7,272 bases of DNA, from contig CAMBCD010000137.1 of NCBI GenBank assembly GCA_945863085.1, forward strand, positions 1 to 7,272, in the 5' to 3' direction. Below, one piece after another: positions 1 through 6,094 of the stretch. Below the pieces are notes generated by a model. The model was not told the origin of the DNA. It did not search any database and saw nothing but the letters and a program-made list of their open reading frames with translations. The translations under genes were made by a program, and so were the position numbers. Each line of letters opens with the position of its first letter. Position 1 is the stretch's first letter. Source of the DNA: Bordetella parapertussis (GTDB taxonomy: Bacteria; Pseudomonadota; Gammaproteobacteria; Burkholderiales; SG8-41).

Positions 1-2359
1 CGGGCACATATCCAGCTTTGCTTCTGCAGCGACGCTGTACGACGTCGGCTTCAATCATTTTTTCCGCGCCGCCAACGAAAAATTCCTCGGCGACCTCGTG
101 TATATCCAGGGCCACTCCGCCCCCGGCGTGTATGCCCGGGCTTTTCTTGAGGGCCGTATTACCGAAGAACAACTCAACAATTTCCGCCAGGAAGTCGACG
201 GCAAGGGCCTGTCGTCCTACCCGCATCCCTGGCTGATGCCGGATTTCTGGCAATTCCCGACGGTATCGATGGGCCTCGGACCGCTGATGGCCATCTACCA
301 GGCGCGATTCATGCGTTATCTGAAAGACCGCTCCCTGATTGAAGGCCAGGGTCGCAAGGTCTGGGCGTTCATGGGCGACGGTGAAATGGACGAGCCGGAA
401 TCGCTGGGCGCGATTTCGCTGGCCGGTCGCGAAAAACTCGACAACCTGATTTTTGTCATCAACTGCAACCTGCAGCGGCTTGATGGCCCGGTGCGCGGCA
501 ACGGCAAGATCATCCAGGAACTCGAATCCGATTTTCGCGGTTCGGGCTGGAACGTGATCAAGGTGGTGTGGGGGTCGTACTGGGATCCGCTGCTGGCGAA
601 GGACAAGACCGGCATCCTGCTGAAGCGCATGGAAGAGTGCGTGGACGGCGAATACCAGACTTTCAAATCCCAGGACGGCGCCTTCGTGCGCAAACATTTC
701 TTCGGCAAATATCCGGAACTGGCGGAAATGGTTTCGAACATGTCCGATGACGACATCTGGCGCCTGAACCGCGGCGGCCATGATCCGCACAAGATGTTTG
801 CCGCCTACGCCGCAGCCATGAAACACACCGGGCAGCCGACGGTGATTCTCGCCAAAACCGTCAAGGGTTACGGCATGGGCGAGGCCGGCGAAGGCCAGAA
901 CATTTCCCACCAGCAGAAAAAAATGGGTACGGCCTCAATCCGTGCCTTCCGTGACCGTTTCGGCCTGCCGATTCCGGATGACCAGCTGGAAGACGTGCCG
1001 TTTTACCGGCCGCCCGAGGATTCACCGGAAATGCAGTACCTGCGCGGCCGTGTCGAAGCCATGGGCGGATCGCTGCCGGCGCGCAAGCGCCGCGTGGAGC
1101 CGCTGGAAATCCCGGCGCTGTCGGTGTTTGAGGCACAGCTGAAAAGCAGCGAGGACCGCGAGTTTTCGACGACCATGGCTTTTGTGCGGATCCTCAACAC
1201 CATCATCCGCGACAAAAAAATCGGCAAACGCGTGGTGCCCATCGTGCCCGACGAGTCGCGCACCTTCGGCATGGAAGGCATGTTCCGTCAGCTGGGCATT
1301 TATTCGCATGTCGGCCAGCTCTACACGCCGCAGGATGCCGACCAGCTGATGTTCTACAAGGAAGACAAGGGCGGCCAGATCCTGCAGGAAGGCATCAACG
1401 AGCCGGGCGCGATGTCGTCATGGATCGCCGCGGCGACGTCCTATGCCAACAACGCGCAGATGATGATCCCGTTCTACATCTTTTATTCGATGTTCGGTTT
1501 CCAGCGCATCGGCGACCTGGCCTGGGCTGCGGGCGATCTGCGCGCGCGCGGTTTCCTGCTTGGCGGCACTGCCGGCCGCACCACGCTCAACGGCGAAGGC
1601 CTGCAGCATGAAGACGGCCACAGCCACATCCTGGCCTCGACGATTCCGAACTGCGTGACCTACGATCCGACCTTCGCCTATGAGCTGGCGGTGATCATCC
1701 AGGACGGCATGCGCCGGATGTACCAGGAGCAGGAAGACATCTTCTACTACATCACCGTGATGAACGAAAACTACACCCATCCGGCGATGCCGGAAGGCGT
1801 GGAGAAAAATATCCTCAAGGGCATGTACCTGCTGAGCGAAGGCAAGGCTAACAAGAACCAGCCCAAGGTGCAGTTGCTGGGCAGCGGCACCATCCTGCGC
1901 GAAGTCATCGCCGGTGCCGAACTGCTGGAAAAGGATTTCGGCATTGCCGCCGACATCTGGAGCGTCACCAGTTTCAACGAGCTGCGCCGCGATGGTCTCG
2001 ACGTGCAGCGCTGGAACATGCTGCATCCGGAGCAGGAGCCGCGGCAAAGCCATATCGAGCAATGCCTGAAGGATCGCGCCGGACCGGTGGTGGCCGCAAC
2101 CGATTACATGAAGCTGTTCTCGGACCAGGTGCGCGCTTTCCTGCCGACGCATCACTTCATCACGCTGGGCACCGACGGTTTCGGGCGTTCCGACACGCGC
2201 CGCAAGCTGCGCCAGTTCTTCGAGGTGGACCGCCACTACGTCGCGGTTGCAGCGATGAAAGCGCTGGCCGACCAGGAACTGCTGCCGCGCAAGACCGTGG
2301 CCGAAGCGGTGAAAAAATACGGCATCAATCCCGAAAAACCGAATCCGGCCACGGTGTAG
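1..2359 (+). CDS. aceE: Pyruvate dehydrogenase E1 component, homodimeric AceE type (5' truncated by window)
   Basis: Thiamine-diphosphate enzyme that decarboxylates pyruvate and reductively acetylates the lipoyl groups of E2 in the cytoplasmic pyruvate dehydrogenase complex. The reading frame is open from base 2 (785 whole codons, TAG stop). The first residues, GHISSFASAATLYD, match the E. coli region around active-site His106 (GHMASF), so about 105 N-terminal residues lie outside; the full protein would be about 890 residues against 887 in E. coli. Visible landmarks, in visible-residue numbering: the TPP/Mg motif GDGEMDEPE at 125 with NCN at 154-156; the mobile-loop His in NISHQ at 303 (His407 in E. 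coli, from memory); the conserved Glu in INEPGAM at 467; HEDGHSH at 536-542. The C-terminus has TDGFGRSD as in the family. No frameshift or missing key residue is seen. It lies 40 bases before aceF, probably cotranscribed. The true start and promoter are outside the window. Confidence 0.98.
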   Translation, partial: GHISSFASAATLYDVGFNHFFRAANEKFLGDLVYIQGHSAPGVYARAFLEGRITEEQLNNFRQEVDGKGLSSYPHPWLMPDFWQFPTVSMGLGPLMAIYQARFMRYLKDRSLIEGQGRKVWAFMGDGEMDEPESLGAISLAGREKLDNLIFVINCNLQRLDGPVRGNGKIIQELESDFRGSGWNVIKVVWGSYWDPLLAKDKTGILLKRMEECVDGEYQTFKSQDGAFVRKHFFGKYPELAEMVSNMSDDDIWRLNRGGHDPHKMFAAYAAAMKHTGQPTVILAKTVKGYGMGEAGEGQNISHQQKKMGTASIRAFRDRFGLPIPDDQLEDVPFYRPPEDSPEMQYLRGRVEAMGGSLPARKRRVEPLEIPALSVFEAQLKSSEDREFSTTMAFVRILNTIIRDKKIGKRVVPIVPDESRTFGMEGMFRQLGIYSHVGQLYTPQDADQLMFYKEDKGGQILQEGINEPGAMSSWIAAATSYANNAQMMIPFYIFYSMFGFQRIGDLAWAAGDLRARGFLLGGTAGRTTLNGEGLQHEDGHSHILASTIPNCVTYDPTFAYELAVIIQDGMRRMYQEQEDIFYYITVMNENYTHPAMPEGVEKNILKGMYLLSEGKANKNQPKVQLLGSGTILREVIAGAELLEKDFGIAADIWSVTSFNELRRDGLDVQRWNMLHPEQEPRQSHIEQCLKDRAGPVVAATDYMKLFSDQVRAFLPTHHFITLGTDGFGRSDTRRKLRQFFEVDRHYVAVAAMKALADQELLPRKTVAEAVKKYGINPEKPNPATV

Positions 2360-2399
2360 GCCAGGCATCCCGGCAAAGCATTCAGACAAAAGCAGGCAC

Positions 2400-3707
2400 A
2401 TGGCAAACGCAATCGAAGTCAAAGTTCCGGATATCGGCGATTACAAGAACATCCCGGTGATCGAAGTGCTGGTCAAGACGGGTGACACCGTGAAGGCGGA
2501 AGATCCGCTGGTCACGCTGGAGTCCGACAAGTCGACGATGGATGTGCCGTCGCCGGCGGCCGGCGTCGTCAGGGAAATCAAACTCAAGGTCGGCGACAAG
2601 GTTTCGGCAGGCGCACTGGTGCTGATGCTGGAATCCGGCGGCACGCCGGCCGCAGCGCCGGTCCCGGCCAAGGCAGCTGCGGCGCCCGCACCGGCACCCC
2701 AGGCTGCGGCGAAAGCAGCGCCGCCTGCCGCCAAGCCAGCGCCGGCTCCGGCCGCGGCACCTGCGGCTGCGGTGGACGAAGCCGGTTTCGGCAAATCCCA
2801 CGCCAGTCCGTCGGTGCGCCGTTTTGCGCGCGAACTGGGCGTCGATCTGTCACGCGTCAAAGGTTCGGGGCCCAAAGACCGCATTGTCATGGAAGACGTG
2901 CAGGCTTACGTCAAGAGTGAATTGGCGCGTCCGCGCGGTGAAGGCTCTGGCGCAGGTGGCGGTCTGGGGTTCAACCTGCCGCCGATGCAACCGGTGGATT
3001 TCGCGAAATTCGGCCCGGTGACCACACAGCCGCTGTCGCGCATCAAAAAACTCTCGGGCAGCTTCCTGCACCGCAACTGGGTCAGCATCCCGCATGTCAC
3101 CCAGCACGAAGAGGCGGACATCACCGAGCTCGAGGCTTTCCGCAAGTCGCAGGCCGACGAGGCGAAAAAAAGCGGCATCAAGTTCACCATGCTCGGTTTC
3201 CTGATGAAGGCTTCGGTGGTGGCGCTGAAGCAATTCCCGGAATTCAACGCCTCGCTGTCGGCCGACGGCGAAAGCCTGGTGATGAAGAATTACCACCACA
3301 TCGGTGTCGCCGTGGATACACCCAACGGCCTGGTGGTGCCGGTGATCCGCGACGTCGACAAAAAGGGCCTGCTGGAGATCGCGAAAGAACTCGGTGACGT
3401 CAGTGCGCGCATGCGTGCGGGCAAGATTTCCCCGGCGGACCTGCAAGGGGGCTGTTTTTCGATTTCCAGCCTCGGCGGACTCGGCGGCACTTTTTTCACG
3501 CCGATCATCAATGCGCCGGAAGTGGCAATACTCGGCGTCGGCAAGGCCTCAATGAAACCGGTGTGGAACGGCAAGGAGTTCGTGCCGCGGCTGATGCTGC
3601 CGCTGTCACTGTCGTACGACCACCGCGTGATCGACGGCGCACTCGGCGCGCGCTTCAGTTCGTTTCTGGCGACCGTGTTGTCCGACATTCGCCGGCTGGT
3701 GCTGTAA
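2400..3707 (+). CDS. aceF: Dihydrolipoamide acetyltransferase, E2 of pyruvate dehydrogenase, single lipoyl domain
   Basis: E2 core of the pyruvate dehydrogenase complex; moves the acetyl group from lipoyl-lysine to CoA. The protein has 435 residues. An N-terminal lipoyl domain (about 2-78) carries ESDKSTMDVP, with the lipoylated lysine at 44. A flexible Ala/Pro-rich linker spans about 82-124. The peripheral-subunit binding domain is about 134-171 (ASPSVRRFARELGVDLSRV, then GPKDRIVMEDV). After a Gly-rich hinge (178-190) comes the catalytic acetyltransferase domain, about 205-435, with SYDHRVIDG near the end: catalytic His408 and Asp412. It differs from E. coli AceF (about 630 residues, three lipoyl domains) in having one lipoyl domain. 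Linker and hinge identify it as a 2-oxoacid dehydrogenase E2; following aceE points to pyruvate rather than 2-oxoglutarate. The ATG is supported by the immediate start of the lipoyl fold; a weak AGCAGG lies just upstream. No E3 gene follows. Confidence 0.97.
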   Translation: MANAIEVKVPDIGDYKNIPVIEVLVKTGDTVKAEDPLVTLESDKSTMDVPSPAAGVVREIKLKVGDKVSAGALVLMLESGGTPAAAPVPAKAAAAPAPAPQAAAKAAPPAAKPAPAPAAAPAAAVDEAGFGKSHASPSVRRFARELGVDLSRVKGSGPKDRIVMEDVQAYVKSELARPRGEGSGAGGGLGFNLPPMQPVDFAKFGPVTTQPLSRIKKLSGSFLHRNWVSIPHVTQHEEADITELEAFRKSQADEAKKSGIKFTMLGFLMKASVVALKQFPEFNASLSADGESLVMKNYHHIGVAVDTPNGLVVPVIRDVDKKGLLEIAKELGDVSARMRAGKISPADLQGGCFSISSLGGLGGTFFTPIINAPEVAILGVGKASMKPVWNGKEFVPRLMLPLSLSYDHRVIDGALGARFSSFLATVLSDIRRLVL

Positions 3708-3781
3708 AGCGATGATGCGCGGAGCGATAACAGCCTGAACGCCATCCGTATTTCGCAAGCTGCGCGTTTTTCCGCCTGCTG
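3708..3781. other. aceF-nadD spacer, no clear signal
   Basis: This gap of 74 bases separates the pyruvate dehydrogenase genes from the nadD block. The nadD frame is open back to a TAA at 3728-3730 but has no ATG or GTG in that stretch. A 4-base stem (CGCA, loop AGC, TGCG at 3754-3764) is followed shortly by five T; this is too short to call a terminator. I see no convincing promoter or ribosome binding site. Confidence 0.4.
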
Positions 3782-4441
3782 ATGTCGCCGATCGGCATCC
3801 TCGGCGGCACCTTCGATCCCATCCATTACGGACATTTGCGCCTGGGGCAGGAAGTCGCCGACCAGCTGCGGCTCGCCGAGGTGCGTTTTTTGCCGAGTGG
3901 AACGCCGCCGCATCGCGCGGCGCCTGTAGCATCCGCCGCCGACCGCCTGACGATGGTGCGGCTGGCGACCGCCGGCAATGCGCTGTTTACCGTGGATGCG
4001 CGGGAGTCGGCGAACACTGCGCCGGGCTACACGGTCGACACCCTGACGGCGATACGCGCGGAAGTCGGTCCGGCGCAGTCGCTGGTGTTGTTGCTGGGCG
4101 CGGATGCGTTTCTGGATCTGGCGACCTGGAACCGCTGGCATCAGCTGTTTCAGCTCGCGCACATTGCCGTGGCCTACCGTCCCGGCTTCCCGGTCGATAC
4201 CTGGCAGTCGCGGATGCCGCAGCCGCTGGCGGCGGAGTACAACGCACGGCTGATGCACCAGCCGTTTTCAGTGCATGTGACCCCGGCGGGCGGTATCGTG
4301 GTGGTGCCGATTGCCGAACTCGATATTTCCGCGACAATGATCCGCGAGGCCACTCGCCGCGGCCGCAACACACGGTATTTGTTGCCCGACAACATATATC
4401 AATATATACAAGAACATGAAATTTATACTGGAAACCGTTGA
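3782..4441 (+). CDS. nadD: Nicotinate-nucleotide adenylyltransferase NadD
   Basis: Transfers AMP from ATP to nicotinate mononucleotide, giving deamido-NAD, the step before NAD synthetase in NAD biosynthesis. The 219-residue product is of usual family length (E. coli 213). The N-terminal nucleotidyltransferase motif GGTFDPIHYGH is at 8-18 with the HxGH histidines at 15 and 18. TPPHR (41-45) matches the substrate-binding loop, GADAFLDLATW is at 106-116, and the C-terminal ISATMIRE (182-189) is the family ISSTxIR ATP-binding motif. The ATG at 3782 places GGTFDP eight residues in, as expected, and no other ATG or GTG exists before the upstream in-frame stop; however the preceding bases (TTTTTCCGCCTGCTG) hold no Shine-Dalgarno sequence. 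The last 20 or so codons are much richer in A+T than the rest. Followed after 66 bases by rsfS, a pairing also seen in E. coli, where cobC intervenes. Confidence 0.97.
   Translation: MSPIGILGGTFDPIHYGHLRLGQEVADQLRLAEVRFLPSGTPPHRAAPVASAADRLTMVRLATAGNALFTVDARESANTAPGYTVDTLTAIRAEVGPAQSLVLLLGADAFLDLATWNRWHQLFQLAHIAVAYRPGFPVDTWQSRMPQPLAAEYNARLMHQPFSVHVTPAGGIVVVPIAELDISATMIREATRRGRNTRYLLPDNIYQYIQEHEIYTGNR
4382..4410 (+). promoter_or_regulatory. Candidate sigma70-like promoter in the 3' end of nadD
   Basis: TTGCCC (4382-4387) and TATACA (4405-4410) are separated by 17 bases; each matches four of six consensus positions. The stretch is AT-rich against a GC-rich background, which makes chance TATA-like words likelier. 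If used, transcription would begin near 4417, just before the two hairpins, and would read rsfS. A second TATACT lies at 4424-4429 but has no fitting -35 box. Confidence 0.25.
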
Positions 4442-4450
4442 GGGTTTCCA
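4429..4450. repeat. Perfect 8-base inverted repeat spanning the nadD stop
   Basis: TGGAAACC (4429-4436) is exactly complementary to GGTTTCCA (4443-4450) across a six-base loop GTTGAG, which contains the last base(s) of the nadD stop codon region. In RNA this gives a stable short hairpin at the very end of the nadD message. It is followed by A, not T, so alone it does not look like an intrinsic terminator on the + strand. Confidence 0.65.
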
Positions 4451-4484
4451 AAAACATGACAGCCTCGTCAGAGGCATGTTTTTT
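4450..4484 (+). terminator. Probable intrinsic terminator or leader hairpin after nadD
   Basis: Outer arms AAAAACAT (4450-4457) and ATGTTTTT (4476-4483) pair exactly, and inner arms GCCTC (4462-4466) and GAGGC (4471-4475) pair around a GTCA loop. The left side has a four-base bulge (GACA, 4458-4461). The right arm runs into six T (4479-4484), the form of a rho-independent terminator; the A-rich left arm means it could also act on the opposite strand. It lies between nadD and rsfS, so it may end the upstream transcript partly or fully, or regulate rsfS if a promoter lies just upstream. Function is inferred from structure only. Confidence 0.6.
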
Positions 4485-4507
4485 CAATACTTATGTAGTT
4501 TTCAATA
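4481..4507 (+). repeat. Exact 9-base direct repeat abutting the rsfS start
   Basis: TTTTCAATA occurs at 4481-4489 and again at 4499-4507, 18 bases apart, with the second copy ending directly at the rsfS ATG. No Shine-Dalgarno sequence is present in this AT-rich leader. The repeat may be chance, a protein site, or part of an unstructured leader that helps ribosome entry. Confidence 0.5.
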
Positions 4508-4939
4508 ATGTCACCTGACAAACTCGCAAAAACCGCTGTTGCAGCACTGGAAGACATCAAGGGCCGCGATATCGTCGTGTTCAACGTGACCAAAATGACC
4601 GCATTGTTCGACAAGGTCATCGTGGTCAGCGGGGATTCCAACCGACAGGTGCGCGCGCTGGCCAACAACGTCTGTGAAGAGGTAAAAAAAGGCGGTGGCC
4701 GGGTGCTCAGCATCGAGGGCGCACAGACCGGCGAATGGGTGCTGGTCGATCTTGGCGCAGTGATCGTCCATGTGATGCAGCCCGCAATCCGCCAGTACTA
4801 CAATCTCGAAGAAATCTGGAGCACCGCACCGCAACGGCCTGCGGCCCGCAAAACGGCTGCACGCAAGGCCGCGACGCCCAAGGCCGCGGCGCCCAAGACT
4901 GCGTCGCCCAAGGCCGCCACCCGTCGTACCGCCAAGTGA
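4508..4939 (+). CDS. rsfS: Ribosomal silencing factor RsfS with Ala/Pro/Lys-rich C-terminal tail
   Basis: Known members (YbeB/Iojap family) bind ribosomal protein L14 (uL14) on the large subunit and block joining of the subunits when nutrients are scarce. The 143-residue product has the family core at about 4-105: LEDIKGRDIVVFNV, then VVSGDSNRQVRALANNV (39-55), and EWVLVDLGAVIVHVMQ (76-91), ending YNLEEIWS at 98-105, which is where the E. coli protein (105 residues) ends. Residues 106-143 are an extra basic tail built from (A/T/S)PKA and ARKxA units. The ATG is the only start after an in-frame TAG at 4496-4498; it has no visible ribosome binding site. The stop overlaps the GTG start of rlmH by four bases, so the two are probably translationally coupled; rsfS and rlmH are also neighbours in E. 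coli. Confidence 0.96.
   Translation: MSPDKLAKTAVAALEDIKGRDIVVFNVTKMTALFDKVIVVSGDSNRQVRALANNVCEEVKKGGGRVLSIEGAQTGEWVLVDLGAVIVHVMQPAIRQYYNLEEIWSTAPQRPAARKTAARKAATPKAAAPKTASPKAATRRTAK
4871..4915 (+). repeat. Three tandem 15-base units in the rsfS tail
   Basis: Three consecutive 15-base units (starting at 4871, 4886 and 4901) share the pattern GCGnCGCCCAAG followed by GCC or ACT. They keep the reading frame and encode ATPKA, AAPKT and ASPKA (residues 122-136). An in-frame repeat like this can gain or lose units by slippage without breaking the gene, so tail length may differ between strains. Confidence 0.85.
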
Positions 4940-5409
4940 AACTGTCGGTGCTTGCCGTCGGCCATCGCATGCCGGCCTGGGTGACGGCGGGTTTCGAGGA
5001 GTATGCGCGGCGTATGCCGCGCGAAATGCCGCTGCAGCTGAAGGAGCTCAAGCCGGCGCAGCGCAGCAGTGCTGCCGGGGATGTGACGCGCTGGCTGCAA
5101 ACCGAAGCGGGACACATCAATGCCGCGGTGCCGGCGGGTGCGCTGCGCGTCGTGCTTGATGAACACGGCCGCACATTTCCGACCCGCGTGCTGGCCGAAC
5201 ACCTGGAGCGCTGGCGCGGCGACGGGCGTGATGTGGCCTTCATCATCGGCGGTGCGGACGGCCTGGCCCCGGAAATAAAAAAAGGCGCTGGACTGCTGTG
5301 GTCGCTGTCGCCGCTGACGCTGCCGCATGGCTTGGTGCGCGTGGTACTGGCTGAACAGCTGTATCGTGCAGCGTCGATGCTCGCCGGCCATCCCTATCAC
5401 CGGGAATGA
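4936..5409 (+). CDS. rlmH: 23S rRNA (pseudouridine-1915-N3) methyltransferase RlmH
   Basis: Methylates N3 of pseudouridine 1915 in helix 69 of 23S rRNA, using S-adenosylmethionine, on assembled 70S ribosomes (known of the family). The 157-residue product (E. coli 155) is a minimal SPOUT methyltransferase: KLSVLAVGHRMPAWV at the N-terminus, the cofactor-knot segment FIIGGADGL at 102-110, and LSPLTLPHGLVRVVLAEQLY at 124-143, ending in HPYHRE exactly as in E. coli. The start is taken as GTG at 4936, because VKLSVLAVG aligns with the E. coli MKLQLVAVG; the frame remains open further upstream, but that sequence overlaps rsfS and is not family-like. The GTGA overlap with the rsfS stop suggests coupled translation. 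No separate ribosome binding site is visible. The TGA stop is also the start of the 13-base tandem repeat. Confidence 0.97.
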   Translation: MKLSVLAVGHRMPAWVTAGFEEYARRMPREMPLQLKELKPAQRSSAAGDVTRWLQTEAGHINAAVPAGALRVVLDEHGRTFPTRVLAEHLERWRGDGRDVAFIIGGADGLAPEIKKGAGLLWSLSPLTLPHGLVRVVLAEQLYRAASMLAGHPYHRE

Positions 5410-5455
5410 GTTACTCAAATGAGTTACTCAAATAAGTACCAAAATAAGTAAAAAA
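5406..5455. repeat. 13-base palindromic tandem repeat between rlmH and maf
   Basis: Two identical units ATGAGTTACTCAA (5406-5418 and 5419-5431) are followed by two degenerate 12-base units, ATAAGTACCAAA (5432-5443) and ATAAGTAAAAAA (5444-5455). Each perfect unit contains TGAGTTACTCA, an 11-base palindrome with one central base. The first unit contains the rlmH TGA stop. A short A run, then six T (about 5458-5463), follows. Together these fill almost the whole gap before maf. The units could form a hairpin with each other (TGAGTTAC with GTTACTCA, one mismatch) or offer repeated sites to a dimeric protein; which, if either, is unknown. Confidence 0.8.
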
Positions 5456-5471
5456 TCTTTTTTCAGCAGAC

Positions 5472-6086
5472 ATGGCCGACAAATCCATTTACCTTGCTTC
5501 ACGCAGTCCCCGCCGGCGTGAATTGTTGCGCCAGATCGGCGTGAGCTTCGAGATCATCCCCTTGCGCGAGGCGCCGCGTTATCCCGCCGATGTCGACGAA
5601 ACACCGCGGCCCGGCGAGGCGCCCGATGCCTATGTGCTGCGTGTTGTCCTTGAAAAAGCGCAGGCTGCCGTGTCCATCACGCGCGCCCGGCGCCTCGCAT
5701 CGCGTCCGGTGCTGGCGGCAGACACCACGGTGGTGCGCGACGAGGCGATCCTCGGCAAGCCGGAGAACGCCGCCGCCGCCGCGCGCATGCTGGAGTCGCT
5801 GGCGGGCCGCGCGCATCGCGTGCTGACTGCGATTGCCGTCACGACGGGGGATGTGATTGAAACCCGCGTTTCCGAATCGCAGGTATGGTTTCGCGCGCTG
5901 ACATCCGAGGAAATCCGCCGTTATGTCGCGACCGGTGAGCCGACCGACAAGGCCGGCGCGTACGCCGTACAGGGTCGTGCCGCAGCCTTCATCACGCGGA
6001 TCGAGGGCAGCTATTCCGGTATCATGGGTTTACCCCTTGCAGAAACCGCCGAACTGCTGCGCGGTCACGGCATCAGCGTTCCCTGA
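5472..6086 (+). CDS. maf: Maf family nucleoside triphosphate pyrophosphatase (YhdE type, dTTP/UTP)
   Basis: Maf proteins hydrolyse nucleoside triphosphates to monophosphates and are thought to clear unwanted or modified nucleotides; in bacteria some are linked to septum inhibition. The 204-residue product (E. coli YhdE 197) opens with IYLASRSPRRRELL (6-19), the Maf signature loop, followed by AADTTVV with the probable catalytic Asp84, GKP at 95-97, TDKAGAYAVQG (158-168) and GSYSGIMGLPL (179-189). The DKAGAYxxQG and GSYxxxxGLPL forms match the YhdE (dTTP/UTP) subgroup rather than YceF (m7GTP), so that specificity is inferred. The ATG at 5472 puts the signature loop where expected; the leader has only a weak CAGCAGAC. 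It is eight bases before rng; maf-rng adjacency is also found in E. coli (yhdE-rng), suggesting a transcription unit. Confidence 0.96.
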   Translation: MADKSIYLASRSPRRRELLRQIGVSFEIIPLREAPRYPADVDETPRPGEAPDAYVLRVVLEKAQAAVSITRARRLASRPVLAADTTVVRDEAILGKPENAAAAARMLESLAGRAHRVLTAIAVTTGDVIETRVSESQVWFRALTSEEIRRYVATGEPTDKAGAYAVQGRAAAFITRIEGSYSGIMGLPLAETAELLRGHGISVP

Positions 6087-6094
6087 AGTTCGCC

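Noticed and set aside
1418..2422. Long open frame on the - strand (334 codons) opposite aceE
   Set aside because: It runs antisense to a fully conserved, clearly coding gene, its composition (rich in His, Arg, Leu, Val) is what the reverse of GC-rich codons gives, and it shows no domain I recognise.
2641..2780. GC-rich repetitive stretch in aceF as a possible repeat element
   Set aside because: It is the in-frame Ala/Pro linker typical of E2 proteins, explained by biased codons rather than a mobile or regulatory repeat.
3754..3771. Terminator after aceF (CGCA/TGCG stem followed by T run)
   Set aside because: The stem is only four base pairs with a three-base loop, too weak to call on its own.
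3290..4258. Long open frame on the - strand (322 codons) across aceF and nadD
   Set aside because: It spans two unrelated, well conserved + strand genes and their gap, which is expected of chance open frames in GC-rich DNA.
4735..4935. Upstream extension of the rlmH frame to an ATG at 4735
   Set aside because: The added 67 residues are the rsfS coding sequence in another frame, and RlmH family proteins start at the KLxxxAVG strand, matching GTG 4936.
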